43,535 nucleotides of DNA from Polaromonas sp. AER18D-145 (GCF_002379095.1 NZ_NBZV01000041.1:1-43535); one strand, 5' to 3'; shown: positions 1-12,541, counted from the stretch's first letter. The notes: generated from the sequence alone by a model not told the origin. Translations and numbers: made by a program.

Positions 1-84
1 GGAGGGTAGGTGGTGGAGGTGCCGTCATGTCGCTGGATTTATTGCATGATTCATGCCGCAAGCGCCCGAAGAAAGGGCGGAGTC

Positions 85-102
85 AGCTATCAAAACAGTA
101 GT
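85..102 (+). repeat. Partial copy of the GCTATCAA-type dispersed repeat
   Basis: AGCTATCAAAACAGTAG matches the head of the repeat found in full at 443-496, 17575-17633 and 32191-32250. It lies upstream of the GNAT remnant in a stretch (1-201) where I see no convincing gene. Just before it, CGCCC (63-67) and GGGCG (75-79) can pair as a short hairpin. Assignment rests only on similarity to the other copies. Confidence 0.45.
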
Positions 103-201
103 ATTGGTCTTTCCCGTTTTTTTATTTTCCCGGCCTGCGGCTGACGATTGTGCGGTCGGGGACGGGCTTGGTGCAAGTCTGAACCGGTACAAACGCCATT
201 C

Positions 202-419
202 ATGAACGCCAAAGATGTTGCTTCCATAGAACCGGCCACCCTGGCCGCCGTGGCCCCCGACACCGTGGAGGAGCGGGAAGGCTGGCCGATGCCGCGCTCG
301 CGCGGGGCATGGCGCGGGTCTTTTTGCAGGTGGAAGCCGGCAACACCGCCGCGCAGGCCTTGTACCGGCGCGCGGGTTTCGAAACCGCGCGGTCTTATGT
401 GTACTGGCGCCACGCCTGA
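202..419 (+). pseudogene. GNAT N-acetyltransferase remnant with internal deletion
   Basis: Two pieces of one GNAT-family acetyltransferase lie side by side in different frames. From ATG 202, the frame reads about 27 residues (containing ATLAAVAPDTVEEREGW) that resemble the N-terminus of such proteins. From 279, a frame shifted by two reads RLADAALARGMARVFLQVEA followed by NTAAQALYRRAGF and stops at 417-419. The second piece is the typical C-terminal acetyl-CoA-binding end, with the N-x-x-A-x-x-L-Y-x-x-x-G-F motif. A working family member would have well over 100 residues between these parts. I infer an internal deletion that also shifted the frame. The shared AGGCTGG at the junction would fit loss between short direct repeats. 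No product is expected to be functional. Confidence 0.75.
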
Positions 420-442
420 GTAGCCGGCGCGGCTATGCTCAC

Positions 443-496
443 ATTTTAATAGCTGACATCGCCCGTTTATCAAGGGCTGAAGCCATATTTGACTCC
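443..496 (+). repeat. Full copy of the ~60-bp GCTATCAA-type dispersed repeat (intergenic)
   Basis: The stretch reads ..TAATAGCTGACATCGCCC.., then ..AAGGGCTGAAGCCATATTT.., then GACTCC. It aligns with few or no gaps to 17575-17633 inside the HIBCH-like gene (ATAGCTGA, CGCCCGT, GCTGA and ATTTGA blocks shared) and more loosely to 32191-32250. GCCC and GGGC inside it can pair. It sits between the GNAT remnant and the 3' end of fabI. I recognise it as a family common in Comamonadaceae genomes, from memory and without a search. Confidence 0.6.
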
Positions 497-523
497 AAGC
501 CCAGGATGGGACCCTGAGCCGGT

Positions 524-1330
524 TCAGCTCGCCTCGGGCTCGCGGCCGATGCCGGCCGTGTGGCTGAAGCCGCCATCCACATAGGTGATTTCGGCGGTGA
601 CGCCGGAAGCCAGGTCGGACAGCAGGAAGGCGGCCACATTGCCCACATCCTCAATGGTGACGTTGCGCCGCAGCGGCGAGGCGGCGGCCACCATGCCCAG
701 CAGCTTGCCGAAGTCCTTGATGCCGCTGGCCGCCAGTGTCTTGATCGGGCCGGCGCTGATGCCGTTGACGCGCATGCCCTTGGGGCCCAGCGATTCGGCG
801 AGGTAACGCACGCTGGCTTCCAGGCTGGCCTTGGCCAGGCCCATGGTGTTGTAGTTGGGGATGGTGCGCTGGGCGCCCAGGTAGGTCAGCGTCAGCAGGG
901 CCGACTTGGGGTTGAGGTGGGGCAGGGCGGCCTTGGCCATAGCAGGAAAACTGTAGGCGCTGATGTCGTGGGCAATCTTGAAACCCTCGCGTGTCAGGCC
1001 TTCGAGGAAGTCCCCCGCGATCGCCTCGCGCGGCGCGTAGCCGATGCTGTGCACAAAACCGTCAAAGGTCGGCCAGGTCTTGGTCAGGTCAGCAAACAGG
1101 GCGGCAATCTGGGCATCGTCGCCGACATCGCAGTCAAAAATCAGCTTGGAGCCGAAGTCGGCGGCAAATTCGGTGATGCGCTCCTTGAAACGTTCACCCA
1201 CGTAGCTGAAGGCCAGTTCGGCGCCCTGGGCGTGACAGGCCTTGGCAATGCCGTAAGCGATGGACCGGTTGGACAGTACGCCCGTGATCAACAGTTTTTT
1301 TCCGGTGAGAAATCCCGTGGGTGTGCCCAT
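524..1330 (-). CDS. fabI: Enoyl-[acyl-carrier-protein] reductase (NADH) FabI
   Basis: Catalyses the last reduction of each fatty-acid elongation cycle, trans-2-enoyl-ACP to acyl-ACP, in the cytoplasm. The 268-residue product is an atypical short-chain dehydrogenase: a nucleotide-binding start ([20 protein letters not shown]) and the catalytic Tyr150-x9-Tyr160-x6-Lys167 set within [20 protein letters not shown], matching E. coli Tyr146/Tyr156/Lys163 with an offset of four. I chose ATG 1330 because it starts directly at the conserved N-terminus and has a TGGAG ribosome site about 8 bases upstream. The open frame runs 23 codons further upstream without conservation. It is divergent from yejA with 92 bp between starts. 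No clear terminator follows; a dispersed repeat lies downstream. Confidence 0.95.
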   Translation of the reverse strand: MGTPTGFLTGKKLLITGVLSNRSIAYGIAKACHAQGAELAFSYVGERFKERITEFAADFGSKLIFDCDVGDDAQIAALFADLTKTWPTFDGFVHSIGYAPREAIAGDFLEGLTREGFKIAHDISAYSFPAMAKAALPHLNPKSALLTLTYLGAQRTIPNYNTMGLAKASLEASVRYLAESLGPKGMRVNGISAGPIKTLAASGIKDFGKLLGMVAAASPLRRNVTIEDVGNVAAFLLSDLASGVTAEITYVDGGFSHTAGIGREPEAS

Positions 1331-1422
1331 GCGTTGTGCTCCAGTGTGTGCGGGTGAACTGGCCAAGGGCGCGCTGCGTTGCATGGCGCTCTTTGCCAAC
1401 TTAAGTAGTGCAGAATTGTCGC

Positions 1423-3237
1423 ATGCGGGATTTGTCGTTTTTGCGGGCCTTGATGATGGCCGTTCTGGTCTGCCTGGCCCCGGCGTCCTGGGCTGCCCAC
1501 GCCTATGCGCAGTTTGGCGACATCAAGTACCCGCCGGGCTTCACCCACTTCGACTACGTCAACCCCGCCGCGCCCAAGGGCGGCGAGATCCGCATGGTGC
1601 CGCCGACCCGGCCCACCAACTTCGACAAGTTCAACCCCTTCACGCTGCGCGGCACGGCGCCCTACGGTATTGGCATGCTGATGATCGAGAGCCTGTTGAC
1701 CGGCAACGCCGAGGAGCCGACCACCGCCTACGGGCTGCTGGCCGACGACGTCGCGGTGGCGCCGGACCGGCTGTCGGCCACCTTCCGCCTGCATCCCAAG
1801 GCGCGTTTTCAGGACGGCTCGCCGGTGTTGGCCGCCGATGTGCTGCACTCGTTCACCCAGCTGACCGGCAAGCTGGCCGCGCCGCAATACCGCAGCATTT
1901 ATGCCGAGGTCAAGGGCGTGCAGGTGCTCTCCGAACGTGTGCTGCGTTTCGATTTTGCGGTGCCCAACCCCGAGTTGCCGCTGGTCGTCGGCGGCATGCC
2001 GGTGTTCAGCCGTGCCTGGGGCGGCGGCAAGCCGTTTGACCGTATCGTGTCCGACCTGCCGATAGGCTCCGGCCCCTACAAGCCCGCCAGCACGGCGATG
2101 GGGCGCGACATCACCTATGTCCGCGACCCGGCCTACTGGGGCACCGAGCTGCCCAGCCGCAAGGGGCAGTTCAACTTTGACCGCATCACCTTCAAGATTT
2201 ACCTCGACGAAACCTCGCGTTTTGAAGGCCTGAAAGCCGGTGAATACGACTTCATGCGCGAGTTCATCTCGCGCAACTGGGCGCGCCAGTACACCGGCAA
2301 GCAGTTCACCTCGGGCGAACTCGTCAAGCGTGCCTTCGAAAACCGCAACCCCGGCGATTTCCAGGGTTATGTGTTCAACCTGCGCAGGGAAAAATTCCAG
2401 GACGTGCGTGTGCGGCGCGCCATCGGGCTGGCCATGGACTTCGAATGGATGAACCGCCAGCTGTTCTACGGCATCTACAAACGTGTCAACGGCTATTTCC
2501 CGAACAGCGAGTTTCATGCCGAGGGGCTGCCCCAGCCCGACGAACTGGCGCTGCTGGAGCCGCTGCGCGCCAGGCTCAGCCCCGCGGTGTTTGGCGCCGT
2601 GCCAGTGGCGCCCGCCACCACGCCGCCGGGCAGCCTGCGGCAGAACCTGCGGCAGGCCCAGGCGCTGCTGCGCGAGGCCGGCTGGACTTACCGCGATGGC
2701 GCGCTGCGCAATGCCAAAGGCGAGGCCTTCACGATGGAGTTTCTCAATGACCAGCCGTCGCTGGTGCGCATCGTCGGGCCTTTCCAGAAGGCGCTGGAAA
2801 AGCTAGGCATCACCATGACTTACCGGGTGGTCGATTTCTCCCTGTCCAAGCAGAAAATGGACGCGTTCGACTTCGAGGTCACGACGCTGCGGCTGCCGGG
2901 CTCGACCGCACCCGGCAGCGAGTTGCTGGAGCGTTTCGGCTCCGAGGCGGCAAAGACACCGGGTTCGTCCAATGTCTGGGGCATTGCCGACCCGGCGGTC
3001 GATGCCTTGCTGCAAAAGGTGGTGACAGCCAAAACCCGGCCCGAACTGGGCGCCGCCATGCGCGCGCTGGACCGGGTTCTGACGCACGGCTTTTACTCGG
3101 TGCCGCAGTATTATGGCGACGCCTTCCTGATCGGTTACCGGCCCGCGCCGTTTGTGTTGCCGGCGACAATTCCGCCGTATTACCAGGCCGACACCTGGGC
3201 CATGAGCACCTGGTGGGCTTCAAGCTCCAACAAATGA
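1423..3237 (+). CDS. yejA: Extracellular peptide-binding protein of a Yej-type ABC importer
   Basis: Periplasmic solute-binding protein (SBP family 5, Bac_extracellular) that delivers oligopeptides to the YejBE permease. The 604-residue product has the same length class as E. coli YejA. A signal peptide is visible: a short charged start (MRDLSFLR), a hydrophobic stretch ([12 protein letters not shown]) and a likely cleavage after SWA or AYA. The mature part opens with the family's [24 protein letters not shown] start and KGGE. ATG 1423 is preferred to GTG 1408 because it begins the signal peptide, although no strong ribosome site precedes it. It heads the yejABEF cluster but is separated from yejB by 224 bp of repeat-rich DNA. 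Confidence 0.9.
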   Translation: MRDLSFLRALMMAVLVCLAPASWAAHAYAQFGDIKYPPGFTHFDYVNPAAPKGGEIRMVPPTRPTNFDKFNPFTLRGTAPYGIGMLMIESLLTGNAEEPTTAYGLLADDVAVAPDRLSATFRLHPKARFQDGSPVLAADVLHSFTQLTGKLAAPQYRSIYAEVKGVQVLSERVLRFDFAVPNPELPLVVGGMPVFSRAWGGGKPFDRIVSDLPIGSGPYKPASTAMGRDITYVRDPAYWGTELPSRKGQFNFDRITFKIYLDETSRFEGLKAGEYDFMREFISRNWARQYTGKQFTSGELVKRAFENRNPGDFQGYVFNLRREKFQDVRVRRAIGLAMDFEWMNRQLFYGIYKRVNGYFPNSEFHAEGLPQPDELALLEPLRARLSPAVFGAVPVAPATTPPGSLRQNLRQAQALLREAGWTYRDGALRNAKGEAFTMEFLNDQPSLVRIVGPFQKALEKLGITMTYRVVDFSLSKQKMDAFDFEVTTLRLPGSTAPGSELLERFGSEAAKTPGSSNVWGIADPAVDALLQKVVTAKTRPELGAAMRALDRVLTHGFYSVPQYYGDAFLIGYRPAPFVLPATIPPYYQADTWAMSTWWASSSNK

Positions 3238-3266
3238 CCCCCACGCTTGTCACTTCGTGTACTGCG
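3238..3266 (+). repeat. 29-bp inverted repeat, left copy (between yejA and yejB)
   Basis: CCCCCACGCTTGTCACT followed by TCGTGTACTGCG starts in the stop region of yejA. Its reverse complement occurs at 4563-4591 with one mismatch in 29, so the two copies bracket yejB in inverted orientation. The rest of the yejA-yejB gap (to 3461) holds a 9-bp hairpin, CCAAAGCTG (3317-3325) with CAGCTTTGG (3332-3340), and GC-rich sequence with no convincing gene. Confidence 0.8.
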
Positions 3267-3461
3267 CGAGGCCTTGCAGGCCGCGGCTCGCGAGACGCTT
3301 CACCTCTGTCGCCCGTCCAAAGCTGCGCAGGCAGCTTTGGAGCCGCGGGCTTCAGCCCCTCGGGGGCCGCTGCGCCTGAGGCCCGGCAGAGCCGGTTCCT
3401 CGGCCCCTGCTTGAAGGGATCGTTCGCGCGCTCACTTCACCCACGCTCGCAGGTTTGACCC

Positions 3462-4496
3462 ATGGCCAGCTACATCCTCAAACGCCTGCTGCTGATGATT
3501 CCCACCTTGCTGGGGGTGCTGCTGCTGACCTTCGCCATGGTGCAGTTTGTGCCCGGCGGCCCGGTGGAGCAGATGGTGGCGCAGCTGCAGGGGCGTGATT
3601 CCGGCGGCGAACGGGCGGCGGCCACCGGCTCCGGCTACCGCGGGCGCCAGGGCCTGGACGCGCAGCGCATCGAGGAAATCCGGGCCCTGTACGGTTTTGA
3701 CAAACCCGTGCACGAGCGTTTTTTCCAGATGCTCGGGCAGTTCGCGCGGTTTGACTTGGGCAAAAGTTTTTACCAGCACAAGGACGTCTGGCAACTGGTC
3801 AAGGAAAAATTGCCGGTGTCCATCAGCCTCGGGCTGTGGACCTTTTTCATCAGCTACCTGATCGCCGTGCCGCTCGGTGTGGCCAAGGCGGTGCGCGCCG
3901 GCTCGCGTTTTGACTTCGTCACCACGCTGATCGTGCTGGTCGGTTATGCCATTCCCGGCTTTGTGCTGGGCGTGGCGCTGCTCGTGATTTTTGGCGGGCA
4001 GCTGCAGTGGTTTCCCTTGCGCGGGCTGACCTCGTCGAACTGGGAAACCCTGAGCTGGGGCGCGCGCATCACCGACTACCTGTGGCACATCACCTTGCCG
4101 GTCACGGCCATGGTTCTGGGCAGTTTTGCGGTCACGGCGGTGCTGACCAAAAACTCCTTTCTCGAGGAAATCCGCAAGCAGTACGTGCTGACGGCGCGGG
4201 CCAAAGGCCTGTCCGAGCGCCAGGTGCTCTGGAAACACGTGTTCCGCAATGCGTTGATTCCCATCATCACCGGTTTTCCGTCGGCCTTCATCGGCGCCTT
4301 TTTCACCGGCTCGCTGCTGATCGAAACCCTGTTTTCGCTCGACGGCCTGGGCCTGCTCAGCTACGAAAGCGTGATCCGGCGCGACTACCCGGTGGTGCTG
4401 GGCACGCTGTACCTGTTCACACTGATCGGCCTGCTGACCAAGCTGGTCTCCGATCTCTGTTATGTCTGGGTCGACCCAAGGGTGAAGTTTGACTGA
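3462..4496 (+). CDS. yejB: Peptide ABC transporter permease YejB
   Basis: Inner-membrane permease of the Yej importer; pairs with YejE to form the channel. 344 residues with a typical BPD_transp_1 layout: first membrane helix at about 8-30 (LLLMIPTLLGVLLLTFAMV), the family's PGGPVEQM motif just after it, a soluble loop, then five more helices. The EAA coupling loop is visible as ARAKGLSERQVLWKHVFRNA around residues 245-264. The C-terminus ends in the characteristic DLCYVWVDPRVKFD. Its stop overlaps the yejE TTG start by 8 bases, so translation of the two is probably coupled. Function is inferred from E. coli, where Yej imports peptides including microcin C. Confidence 0.92.
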   Translation: MASYILKRLLLMIPTLLGVLLLTFAMVQFVPGGPVEQMVAQLQGRDSGGERAAATGSGYRGRQGLDAQRIEEIRALYGFDKPVHERFFQMLGQFARFDLGKSFYQHKDVWQLVKEKLPVSISLGLWTFFISYLIAVPLGVAKAVRAGSRFDFVTTLIVLVGYAIPGFVLGVALLVIFGGQLQWFPLRGLTSSNWETLSWGARITDYLWHITLPVTAMVLGSFAVTAVLTKNSFLEEIRKQYVLTARAKGLSERQVLWKHVFRNALIPIITGFPSAFIGAFFTGSLLIETLFSLDGLGLLSYESVIRRDYPVVLGTLYLFTLIGLLTKLVSDLCYVWVDPRVKFD

Positions 4497-5610
4497 CGGT
4501 ACACACAGCGAACAATTTTCCGACGGGCCGCCCCTAGGAAAATTAGCCCCCTCGGGGGGCAGCGCAGTACACGCAGTGACAAGCGTGGGGGCTTCACCTT
4601 CCCGTCGCGCCTGGCAGCGCTTCCGGCGCAACAAGCTGGGCTACCGCAGCCTGGTGATTTTCTGCGTGCTGGTGCTGCTCAGCCTGTTTGCCGAGGTCTT
4701 GTCCAACGACCGGCCGCTGCTGGTGCGTTACGAGGGGGCGTTCTACTTCCCGCTGGTCCGGGACTATTCGGAGAAAACCTTTGGCGGGGATTTCGACACA
4801 CCGACCGATTACCTCGATCCCTTTGTTCGCGCCAAACTCAGGGAAGGGGACAACTGGTCGGTTTATCCGCTCAATCCCTATGGCCCGCGCACCATCAACT
4901 ATTTTGCGAAAGAGCCCAACCCGTCCGCGCCATCGCGCGACAACCTGTTCGGCACCGACGACCGCGGGCGCGACCTGCTGGCCCAGCTGATCTACGGTTT
5001 CCGCCTCAGCGTGCTGTTCGGTCTGGCGCTGACGCTGATTGGCGTGGTGGTCGGCATCATCACCGGGGCGGTGCAGGGTTATGTGGGCGGCAAGACCGAC
5101 CTGGCCTTCCAGCGTTTCATCGAAATCTGGGGTTCCATGCCCGAGCTGTACCTGCTGATCATTTTCAGCGCGATTTTTGCGCCCAGCGTGGCCGTGCTGC
5201 TGCTGCTGCTCAGCCTGTTCGGCTGGATGGGTCTGTCCGACTATGTGCGCGCCGAGTTTCTGCGCAACCGCCAGATGGACTACGTGCGCGCGGCGCGCGC
5301 GCTGGGCGTCGGCAACCTGCAGATCATGTGGCGCCACATCCTGCCCAACAGCCTGACGCCGGTGGTCACCTTTCTGCCTTTTCGCATGAGCGCGGCGATT
5401 CTGGCGCTGACCTCGCTCGATTTTCTGGGCCTGGGCGTGCCGCCCGGCACACCGTCGCTGGGCGAGTTGCTGAACCAGGGCAAGGCCAACATCGACGCCT
5501 GGTGGATCTCCCTGTCGACCTTCGCGGTGCTGGTGATGACTCTGTTGCTGCTGACCTTCATGGGCGATGCGCTGCGGGATGCGCTGGACCCACGGAAGGC
5601 GGACAAATGA
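4489..5610 (+). CDS. yejE: Peptide ABC transporter permease YejE
   Basis: Second permease of the Yej importer, 373 residues if started at TTG 4489. The family core begins near residue 37 (SRRAWQRFRRNKLGY), followed by a first membrane helix, the large periplasmic insertion typical of YejE (RPLLVRYEGAFYF region), five further helices and an EAA loop (AARALGVGNLQIMWRHILPN). TTG 4489 overlaps the yejB stop and has an AAGGG ribosome site six bases before it; GTG 4576 or GTG 4585 are alternatives. Residues about 10-36 are encoded by a dispersed repeat (see 4563-4591), which explains why they look unlike other YejE proteins. yejF overlaps its stop by ATGA. Confidence 0.88.
   Translation: MTDGTHSEQFSDGPPLGKLAPSGGSAVHAVTSVGASPSRRAWQRFRRNKLGYRSLVIFCVLVLLSLFAEVLSNDRPLLVRYEGAFYFPLVRDYSEKTFGGDFDTPTDYLDPFVRAKLREGDNWSVYPLNPYGPRTINYFAKEPNPSAPSRDNLFGTDDRGRDLLAQLIYGFRLSVLFGLALTLIGVVVGIITGAVQGYVGGKTDLAFQRFIEIWGSMPELYLLIIFSAIFAPSVAVLLLLLSLFGWMGLSDYVRAEFLRNRQMDYVRAARALGVGNLQIMWRHILPNSLTPVVTFLPFRMSAAILALTSLDFLGLGVPPGTPSLGELLNQGKANIDAWWISLSTFAVLVMTLLLLTFMGDALRDALDPRKADK
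4563..4591 (-). repeat. 29-bp inverted repeat, right copy, inside the 5' end of yejE
   Basis: Reverse complement of 3238-3266 with one mismatch (CGCAGTACACGCAGTGAC then AAGCGTGGGGG). It extends upstream through a C-rich/G-rich hairpin (CCCCCTCGGGGGG near 4551-4563). It is read in frame as residues VHAVTSVGA of YejE. I associate this sequence with an intergenic repeat common in Comamonadaceae (from memory). Confidence 0.75.
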
Positions 5611-7235
5611 CGGCCCCCACGCCCGGCGCGAACGTGTCCGGTCTTCTTGACGTCAAAAACCTGCGCGTGTCCTTCGCCGGCAAGGAGGTCGTACGCGGCA
5701 TCGATTTTTTCATTGCACCCGGTGAAAAACTTGCGCTGGTCGGTGAGTCGGGCTCCGGAAAAACCGTCACCGCACTGAGCCTGTTGCGCCTCGTGCAGAA
5801 CGCTGCCATCAGCGGCAAGGCGACCTTCGCCGCGCAAGAGGGGGCGGTGGATCTGCTGTCCCTTCCCGAGCGGGTCTTGCGCGGCATCCGCGGCCAGGAC
5901 ATTGCGATGATCTTTCAGGAGCCGATGACGGCCCTGAACCCGCTGTTCACCGTGGGTGAACAGATTGCCGAAGTCTTGCAGCTGAAAAAGGCCCTGACCC
6001 CCGCCGAATCTGCGCAGGAAGCTATTAAATTGCTAGCGGATACCGGCATCCCCGAGGCCGCCCGGCGGGCGGGCTCCTACCCGCACCAGCTGTCGGGAGG
6101 GCAGCGCCAGCGCGCCATGATTGCCATGGCGCTGGCCTGCCAGCCCAAACTGCTGCTGGCCGACGAGCCGACGACGGCCCTGGACGTCACGCTGCGCACG
6201 CAGATCCTGGATCTGCTGACCGGGCTGCAGCAGCGCAACGGCATGGCGGTGCTCCTGATCACCCACGACCTGAACCTGGTGCGGCGCTTTGCCGACCGCA
6301 TTGCGGTGATGGAGGACGGACGCATTGTGGAGACCGGGCCGGTGGCGCAGGTGTTCGACAAGCCGCAGCATGCCTACACCCGCAAGCTGATAGACAGCCG
6401 GCCGGCACGCGACGTGGCGGAGGGACGGGCCGATCCCGCCGCCGCTGCGGTGCTGCAGGCCCGGGACCTGCGGGTGACGTACCCGCTGCCGATTCCCGGG
6501 GTGCGTGGCTGGTTTCGCAAGGGCGAGTTTGTGGCGCTCCAGGGCGCCAGTTTTCAGGTGCCCGCCGGCCAGACCCTGGGGGTGATCGGGGAGTCCGGGT
6601 CGGGCAAATCCACGCTGGCCCTGGCCGCGTTGGGCCTGTACCCGCACCAGGGGCAGTTGCTGGCGGCGGGCCAGGCATGGAGCCGCGATGCCGCCAGCAA
6701 CAAACGTATCCGCCGCGCGGTGCAGGTGGTGTTTCAGGATCCGTTTTCCTCGCTGTCGCCGCGCATGACGGTCGAGGAAATCGTCGGTGAAGGCCTGCGC
6801 GTCCATGAGCCGGGGCTGTCCGCCAGCCAGCGGCGCGCGCAGGTGCTGCAGTCCCTGGTGGAAGTGGGGATGAGCGAAGCGCAGTTCCCCGGCCTGCTGC
6901 AGCGTTACCCGCATGAGTTTTCGGGCGGGCAGCGCCAGCGGCTGGCCATTGCCCGGGCCCTGATCATCCAGCCCCAGTTGCTGGTGCTGGACGAACCGAC
7001 CAGCGCCCTGGATGTGACCATCCAGAAACAGGTGCTCCAGCTGCTGCAAAAACTCCAGCGCGAGCATGGCCTGAGCTACCTGCTGATCACCCATGACGTG
7101 GACGTGATCCGGGCCATGGCGCACCAGGTCATGGTGCTCAAGGACGGCGAGGTGCTGGAAGCCGGCAGCGTGGACGAGGTGCTGGAGCGGCCGCAGCATC
7201 CTTACACCCAGACGCTGGTGGCGGCACAAGGCTGA
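5607..7235 (+). CDS. yejF: Peptide ABC transporter ATPase with two nucleotide-binding domains (YejF)
   Basis: ATP-hydrolysing subunit of the Yej importer, on the cytoplasmic face. The 542-residue product is two ABC domains in tandem. Domain 1 has Walker A GESGSGKT near residue 46, signature LSGGQRQR near 155 and Walker [10 protein letters not shown]. Domain 2 has GESGSGKS near 328, FSGGQRQR near 438 and LLVLDEPTS. Each is followed by a short oligopeptide-type tail with the HPYT/HAYT motif. ATG 5607 overlaps the yejE stop by ATGA; the frame is open 93 codons further upstream but that part is the shadow of yejE. Residues around 139-147 are encoded by a piece of the GCTATCAA-type repeat. No terminator is obvious before the rimP promoter. 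Confidence 0.93.
   Translation: MTAPTPGANVSGLLDVKNLRVSFAGKEVVRGIDFFIAPGEKLALVGESGSGKTVTALSLLRLVQNAAISGKATFAAQEGAVDLLSLPERVLRGIRGQDIAMIFQEPMTALNPLFTVGEQIAEVLQLKKALTPAESAQEAIKLLADTGIPEAARRAGSYPHQLSGGQRQRAMIAMALACQPKLLLADEPTTALDVTLRTQILDLLTGLQQRNGMAVLLITHDLNLVRRFADRIAVMEDGRIVETGPVAQVFDKPQHAYTRKLIDSRPARDVAEGRADPAAAAVLQARDLRVTYPLPIPGVRGWFRKGEFVALQGASFQVPAGQTLGVIGESGSGKSTLALAALGLYPHQGQLLAAGQAWSRDAASNKRIRRAVQVVFQDPFSSLSPRMTVEEIVGEGLRVHEPGLSASQRRAQVLQSLVEVGMSEAQFPGLLQRYPHEFSGGQRQRLAIARALIIQPQLLVLDEPTSALDVTIQKQVLQLLQKLQREHGLSYLLITHDVDVIRAMAHQVMVLKDGEVLEAGSVDEVLERPQHPYTQTLVAAQG
6021..6045 (+). repeat. Partial GCTATCAA-type repeat inside yejF
   Basis: GCTATTAAATTGCTAGCGGA is AT-rich against its surroundings and matches the head of the repeat. 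GCT is in codon phase (residue 139) and encodes Ala-Ile-Lys, as in the truB and penicillin acylase copies. It is short, so chance similarity is possible. Confidence 0.35.
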
Positions 7236-7352
7236 CGCGGATTTGGCCAATCCAGGCCCTTTGTTGCTGATTTCGGCACTTTTTCCGAAAATGGCGGATG
7301 CTGGCCCGGGGGAGCCTGCGCAGGGCGCGCTGCATTCCGGCATGTAAACTGC

Positions 7353-7381
7353 TTGCACAGGCGTCAGCAGCAGGTTACAAT
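7353..7381 (+). promoter_or_regulatory. Sigma-70 promoter of the rimP-nusA-infB operon
   Basis: TTGCAC (7353-7358), a 17-base spacer and TACAAT (7376-7381). It is the only strong promoter in the 246-bp gap before rimP and would start transcription near 7388, about 94 bases before the rimP ATG and just upstream of the attenuator-like hairpin. Confidence 0.75.
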
Positions 7382-7395
7382 ATGCGCTTCACGAC

Positions 7396-7428
7396 CAAAT
7401 GGGCGGGTTTTCACCGCCCATTTTTTTT
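7396..7428 (+). terminator. Intrinsic terminator in the rimP leader (possible attenuator)
   Basis: ATGGGCGG (7399-7406) pairs with CCGCCCAT (7414-7421) around a 7-base loop, and a run of eight T follows (7421-7428). It lies between the promoter at 7353-7381 and the rimP start, so a fraction of transcripts should end before the operon. Since NusA, a termination/antitermination factor, is encoded downstream, feedback at this site is plausible but is my inference. Confidence 0.7.
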
Positions 7429-7481
7429 GGGCGTTTGTTTTTGCAACCCTGATTTTTACGAAGCTGCTTTTTTAGAACTGA

Positions 7482-8057
7482 ATGGCATTACACGAGACGA
7501 TTGAGCAAACAGTCACGGGACTGGGTTACGAGCTGGTGGACATCGAGCGCACCGCCGGTGGTTTGCTGCGCGTGACGATTGACCAGCCCTATGTTCAGGG
7601 TGCCGAGCAGTTCATCAATGCGGAAGACTGCGAAAAAGTCACGCGCCAGCTGCAGTTTGTGCTGGAAGTGGAAGGCGCGGCGTATTCCCGGCTCGAGGTG
7701 AGCTCGCCGGGCATCGATCGGCCCTTGCGCAGTGAAAAGGATTTCGAACGGTTTGCAGGCGAGTTGATCGACCTCACGCTGAAGGCGCCCATCGGGGCGG
7801 CGGCTGCGGCCGGGTCCGGGGTGTCGGCCAGCCGAAAAAAATTCCGCGGCACGCTTGAACGTGCGGCATCCGGATGGCAGATCGTGTGGAGCGAAGAGCC
7901 CGCCGTCAAACCCGGGCAAAAGGTAAGCAAGAAGAGGATTCCCGCACCGCTGCAGGCGCTGGGTTTCACGCTGGATGAAATAGTGCAGGCGCGTCTGGCG
8001 CCCGTTGTTGACTTCAAGGGGCGCCGGCCGAAAAGCGCACCCGCCACAGAGATATAA
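7482..8057 (+). CDS. rimP: Ribosome maturation factor RimP
   Basis: Needed for maturation of the 30S ribosomal subunit; acts in the cytoplasm. The product is 191 residues, longer than the usual ~150-155, because of an insertion around residues 105-155 that includes an alanine/glycine run (GAAAAAGSG) and a lysine-rich stretch. The N-terminal domain is typical ([20 protein letters not shown]; then [20 protein letters not shown]). ATG 7482 starts at the conserved N-terminus; the ribosome site is weak (AGAACTGA). First gene of the operon with nusA 20 bp downstream. Confidence 0.92.
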   Translation: MALHETIEQTVTGLGYELVDIERTAGGLLRVTIDQPYVQGAEQFINAEDCEKVTRQLQFVLEVEGAAYSRLEVSSPGIDRPLRSEKDFERFAGELIDLTLKAPIGAAAAAGSGVSASRKKFRGTLERAASGWQIVWSEEPAVKPGQKVSKKRIPAPLQALGFTLDEIVQARLAPVVDFKGRRPKSAPATEI

Positions 8058-8077
8058 AAGAAAGGCAGGCTTGTGAA

Positions 8078-9598
8078 ATGAATCGCGAACTGTTGATGTT
8101 GGTTGATGCCATATCGCGTGAGAAAAATGTTGAACGTGACGTCGTCTTTGGCGCGGTCGAGCTCGCGCTCGCCTCGGCCACCAAAAAGGTGTACGCAGAC
8201 GGTGTAGACATCCGCGTGGTGGTGGACCGCGATAGCGGCAACTACGAAACCTTCCGCCGCTGGCTGGTGGTGCCTGACGAAGCCGGCCTGCAAAATCCCG
8301 AAGCCGAAGAGCTGGTCAGCGATGCGCGCGACGAGATTGCCGACATCGAAGAAGGCGACTACATCGAAAAGCCGGTCGAAAGCCTGCCTATCGGCCGTAT
8401 TGGCGCGCAAGCGGCCAAACAGGTCATCCTGCAGAAAATCCGCGACGCCGAGCGCGAGATGCTGCTCAACGACTTCATGTCGCGTGGCGAGAAGATTTTT
8501 GTCGGCACCGTCAAGCGCATGGACAAGGGCGACATCATTGTCGAATCCGGCCGCGTCGAGGGCCGCCTGCGCCGCAGCGACATGATCCCGAAGGAAAACC
8601 TGCGCTCCGGTGACCGCGTTCGCGCCATGATCATGGAAGTCGACAACACCCTGCGTGGCGCGCCCATCATCCTGTCGCGCACCGCGCCCGAGTTCATGAT
8701 CGAGCTGTTCCGCCAGGAAGTGCCCGAGATCGAGCAGGGTCTGCTGGAGATCAAATCCTGCGCCCGCGACCCTGGTTCGCGCGCCAAGATCGCCGTGCTG
8801 TCGCATGACAAACGCGTGGACCCGATCGGCACCTGCGTCGGTGTGCGCGGCACCCGTGTCAACGGCGTGACCAACGAACTCGCCGGCGAACGCGTCGACA
8901 TCGTGCTGTGGAGCGAGGATCCGGCCCAGTTCGTGATCGGCGCGCTGGCTCCGGCCAACGTGTCGTCCATCGTTGTGGACGAAGAGCGCCACGCCATGGA
9001 TGTTGTGGTGGACGAGGAAAACCTCGCCATCTCGATCGGCCGTGGCGGTCAGAACGTGCGCCTTGCCGCCGAGCTGACCGGCTGGAAGATCAACATCATG
9101 ACGGCCGACGAGTCTGCTGAAAAGCAGGCTACCGAGACCGACACCAGCCGCAAGCTGTTCATGGAAAAACTCGATGTGGACGAGGAAATCGCCGACATCC
9201 TGATCTCCGAAGGCTTCACCAGCCTGGAAGAAGTCGCCTATGTGCCGCTGCAGGAGATGCTGGAGATCGAGTCCTTCGATGAAGACACGGTCAACGAACT
9301 GCGTACACGTGCCAAGGATGCCTTGCTGACGATGGAAATCGCCAGGGAAGAAGATGTCGAAGGCGTTTCGCAGAACCTGCGCGATGTCGAAGGCCTGACG
9401 CCCGAACTGATTGCCAAATTGACCGCTGCGGGTGTGAACACCCGTGACGACCTGGCCGATCTGGCCGTCGACGAATTAACCGATATCACCGGCCAGTCTG
9501 CGGACGAGGCCAAAGCCCTGATCATGACCGCGCGCGCGCATTGGTTTACCGATGAGGCTGCAGAGCCCGCCGCGCCGGCAACGGCCCAAGAGCAATGA
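8078..9598 (+). CDS. nusA: Transcription termination/antitermination factor NusA
   Basis: Binds RNA polymerase and nascent RNA and modulates pausing, intrinsic termination and antitermination. 506 residues, normal length for a proteobacterial NusA with acidic C-terminal repeats. Order seen: N-terminal RNAP-binding domain (1-125), S1 domain (about 135-200, [16 protein letters not shown]), KH1 and KH2 domains (200-345, with [20 protein letters not shown]), then two helix-hairpin-helix AR repeats (365-500). ATG 8078 has an AAGGCAGG ribosome site. Sits between rimP and infB in the standard order. Confidence 0.97.
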   Translation: MNRELLMLVDAISREKNVERDVVFGAVELALASATKKVYADGVDIRVVVDRDSGNYETFRRWLVVPDEAGLQNPEAEELVSDARDEIADIEEGDYIEKPVESLPIGRIGAQAAKQVILQKIRDAEREMLLNDFMSRGEKIFVGTVKRMDKGDIIVESGRVEGRLRRSDMIPKENLRSGDRVRAMIMEVDNTLRGAPIILSRTAPEFMIELFRQEVPEIEQGLLEIKSCARDPGSRAKIAVLSHDKRVDPIGTCVGVRGTRVNGVTNELAGERVDIVLWSEDPAQFVIGALAPANVSSIVVDEERHAMDVVVDEENLAISIGRGGQNVRLAAELTGWKINIMTADESAEKQATETDTSRKLFMEKLDVDEEIADILISEGFTSLEEVAYVPLQEMLEIESFDEDTVNELRTRAKDALLTMEIAREEDVEGVSQNLRDVEGLTPELIAKLTAAGVNTRDDLADLAVDELTDITGQSADEAKALIMTARAHWFTDEAAEPAAPATAQEQ

Positions 9599-9625
9599 TC
9601 ATGGAGGCCAGCAGGAAAAAAACAT

Positions 9626-12523
<2,898 letters not shown>

Positions 12524-12541
12524 AGACCTTAAGACTGCCTT

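Noticed and set aside
1..28. Possible start of a minus-strand gene (ATG at 28, reading MTAPPPPTL to the edge)
   Set aside because: Only nine codons are visible and no ribosome site is seen; cannot be supported.
3213..3458. 81-codon open frame in the yejA-yejB gap
   Set aside because: Made largely of repeat sequence and hairpins; no ribosome site or family similarity.
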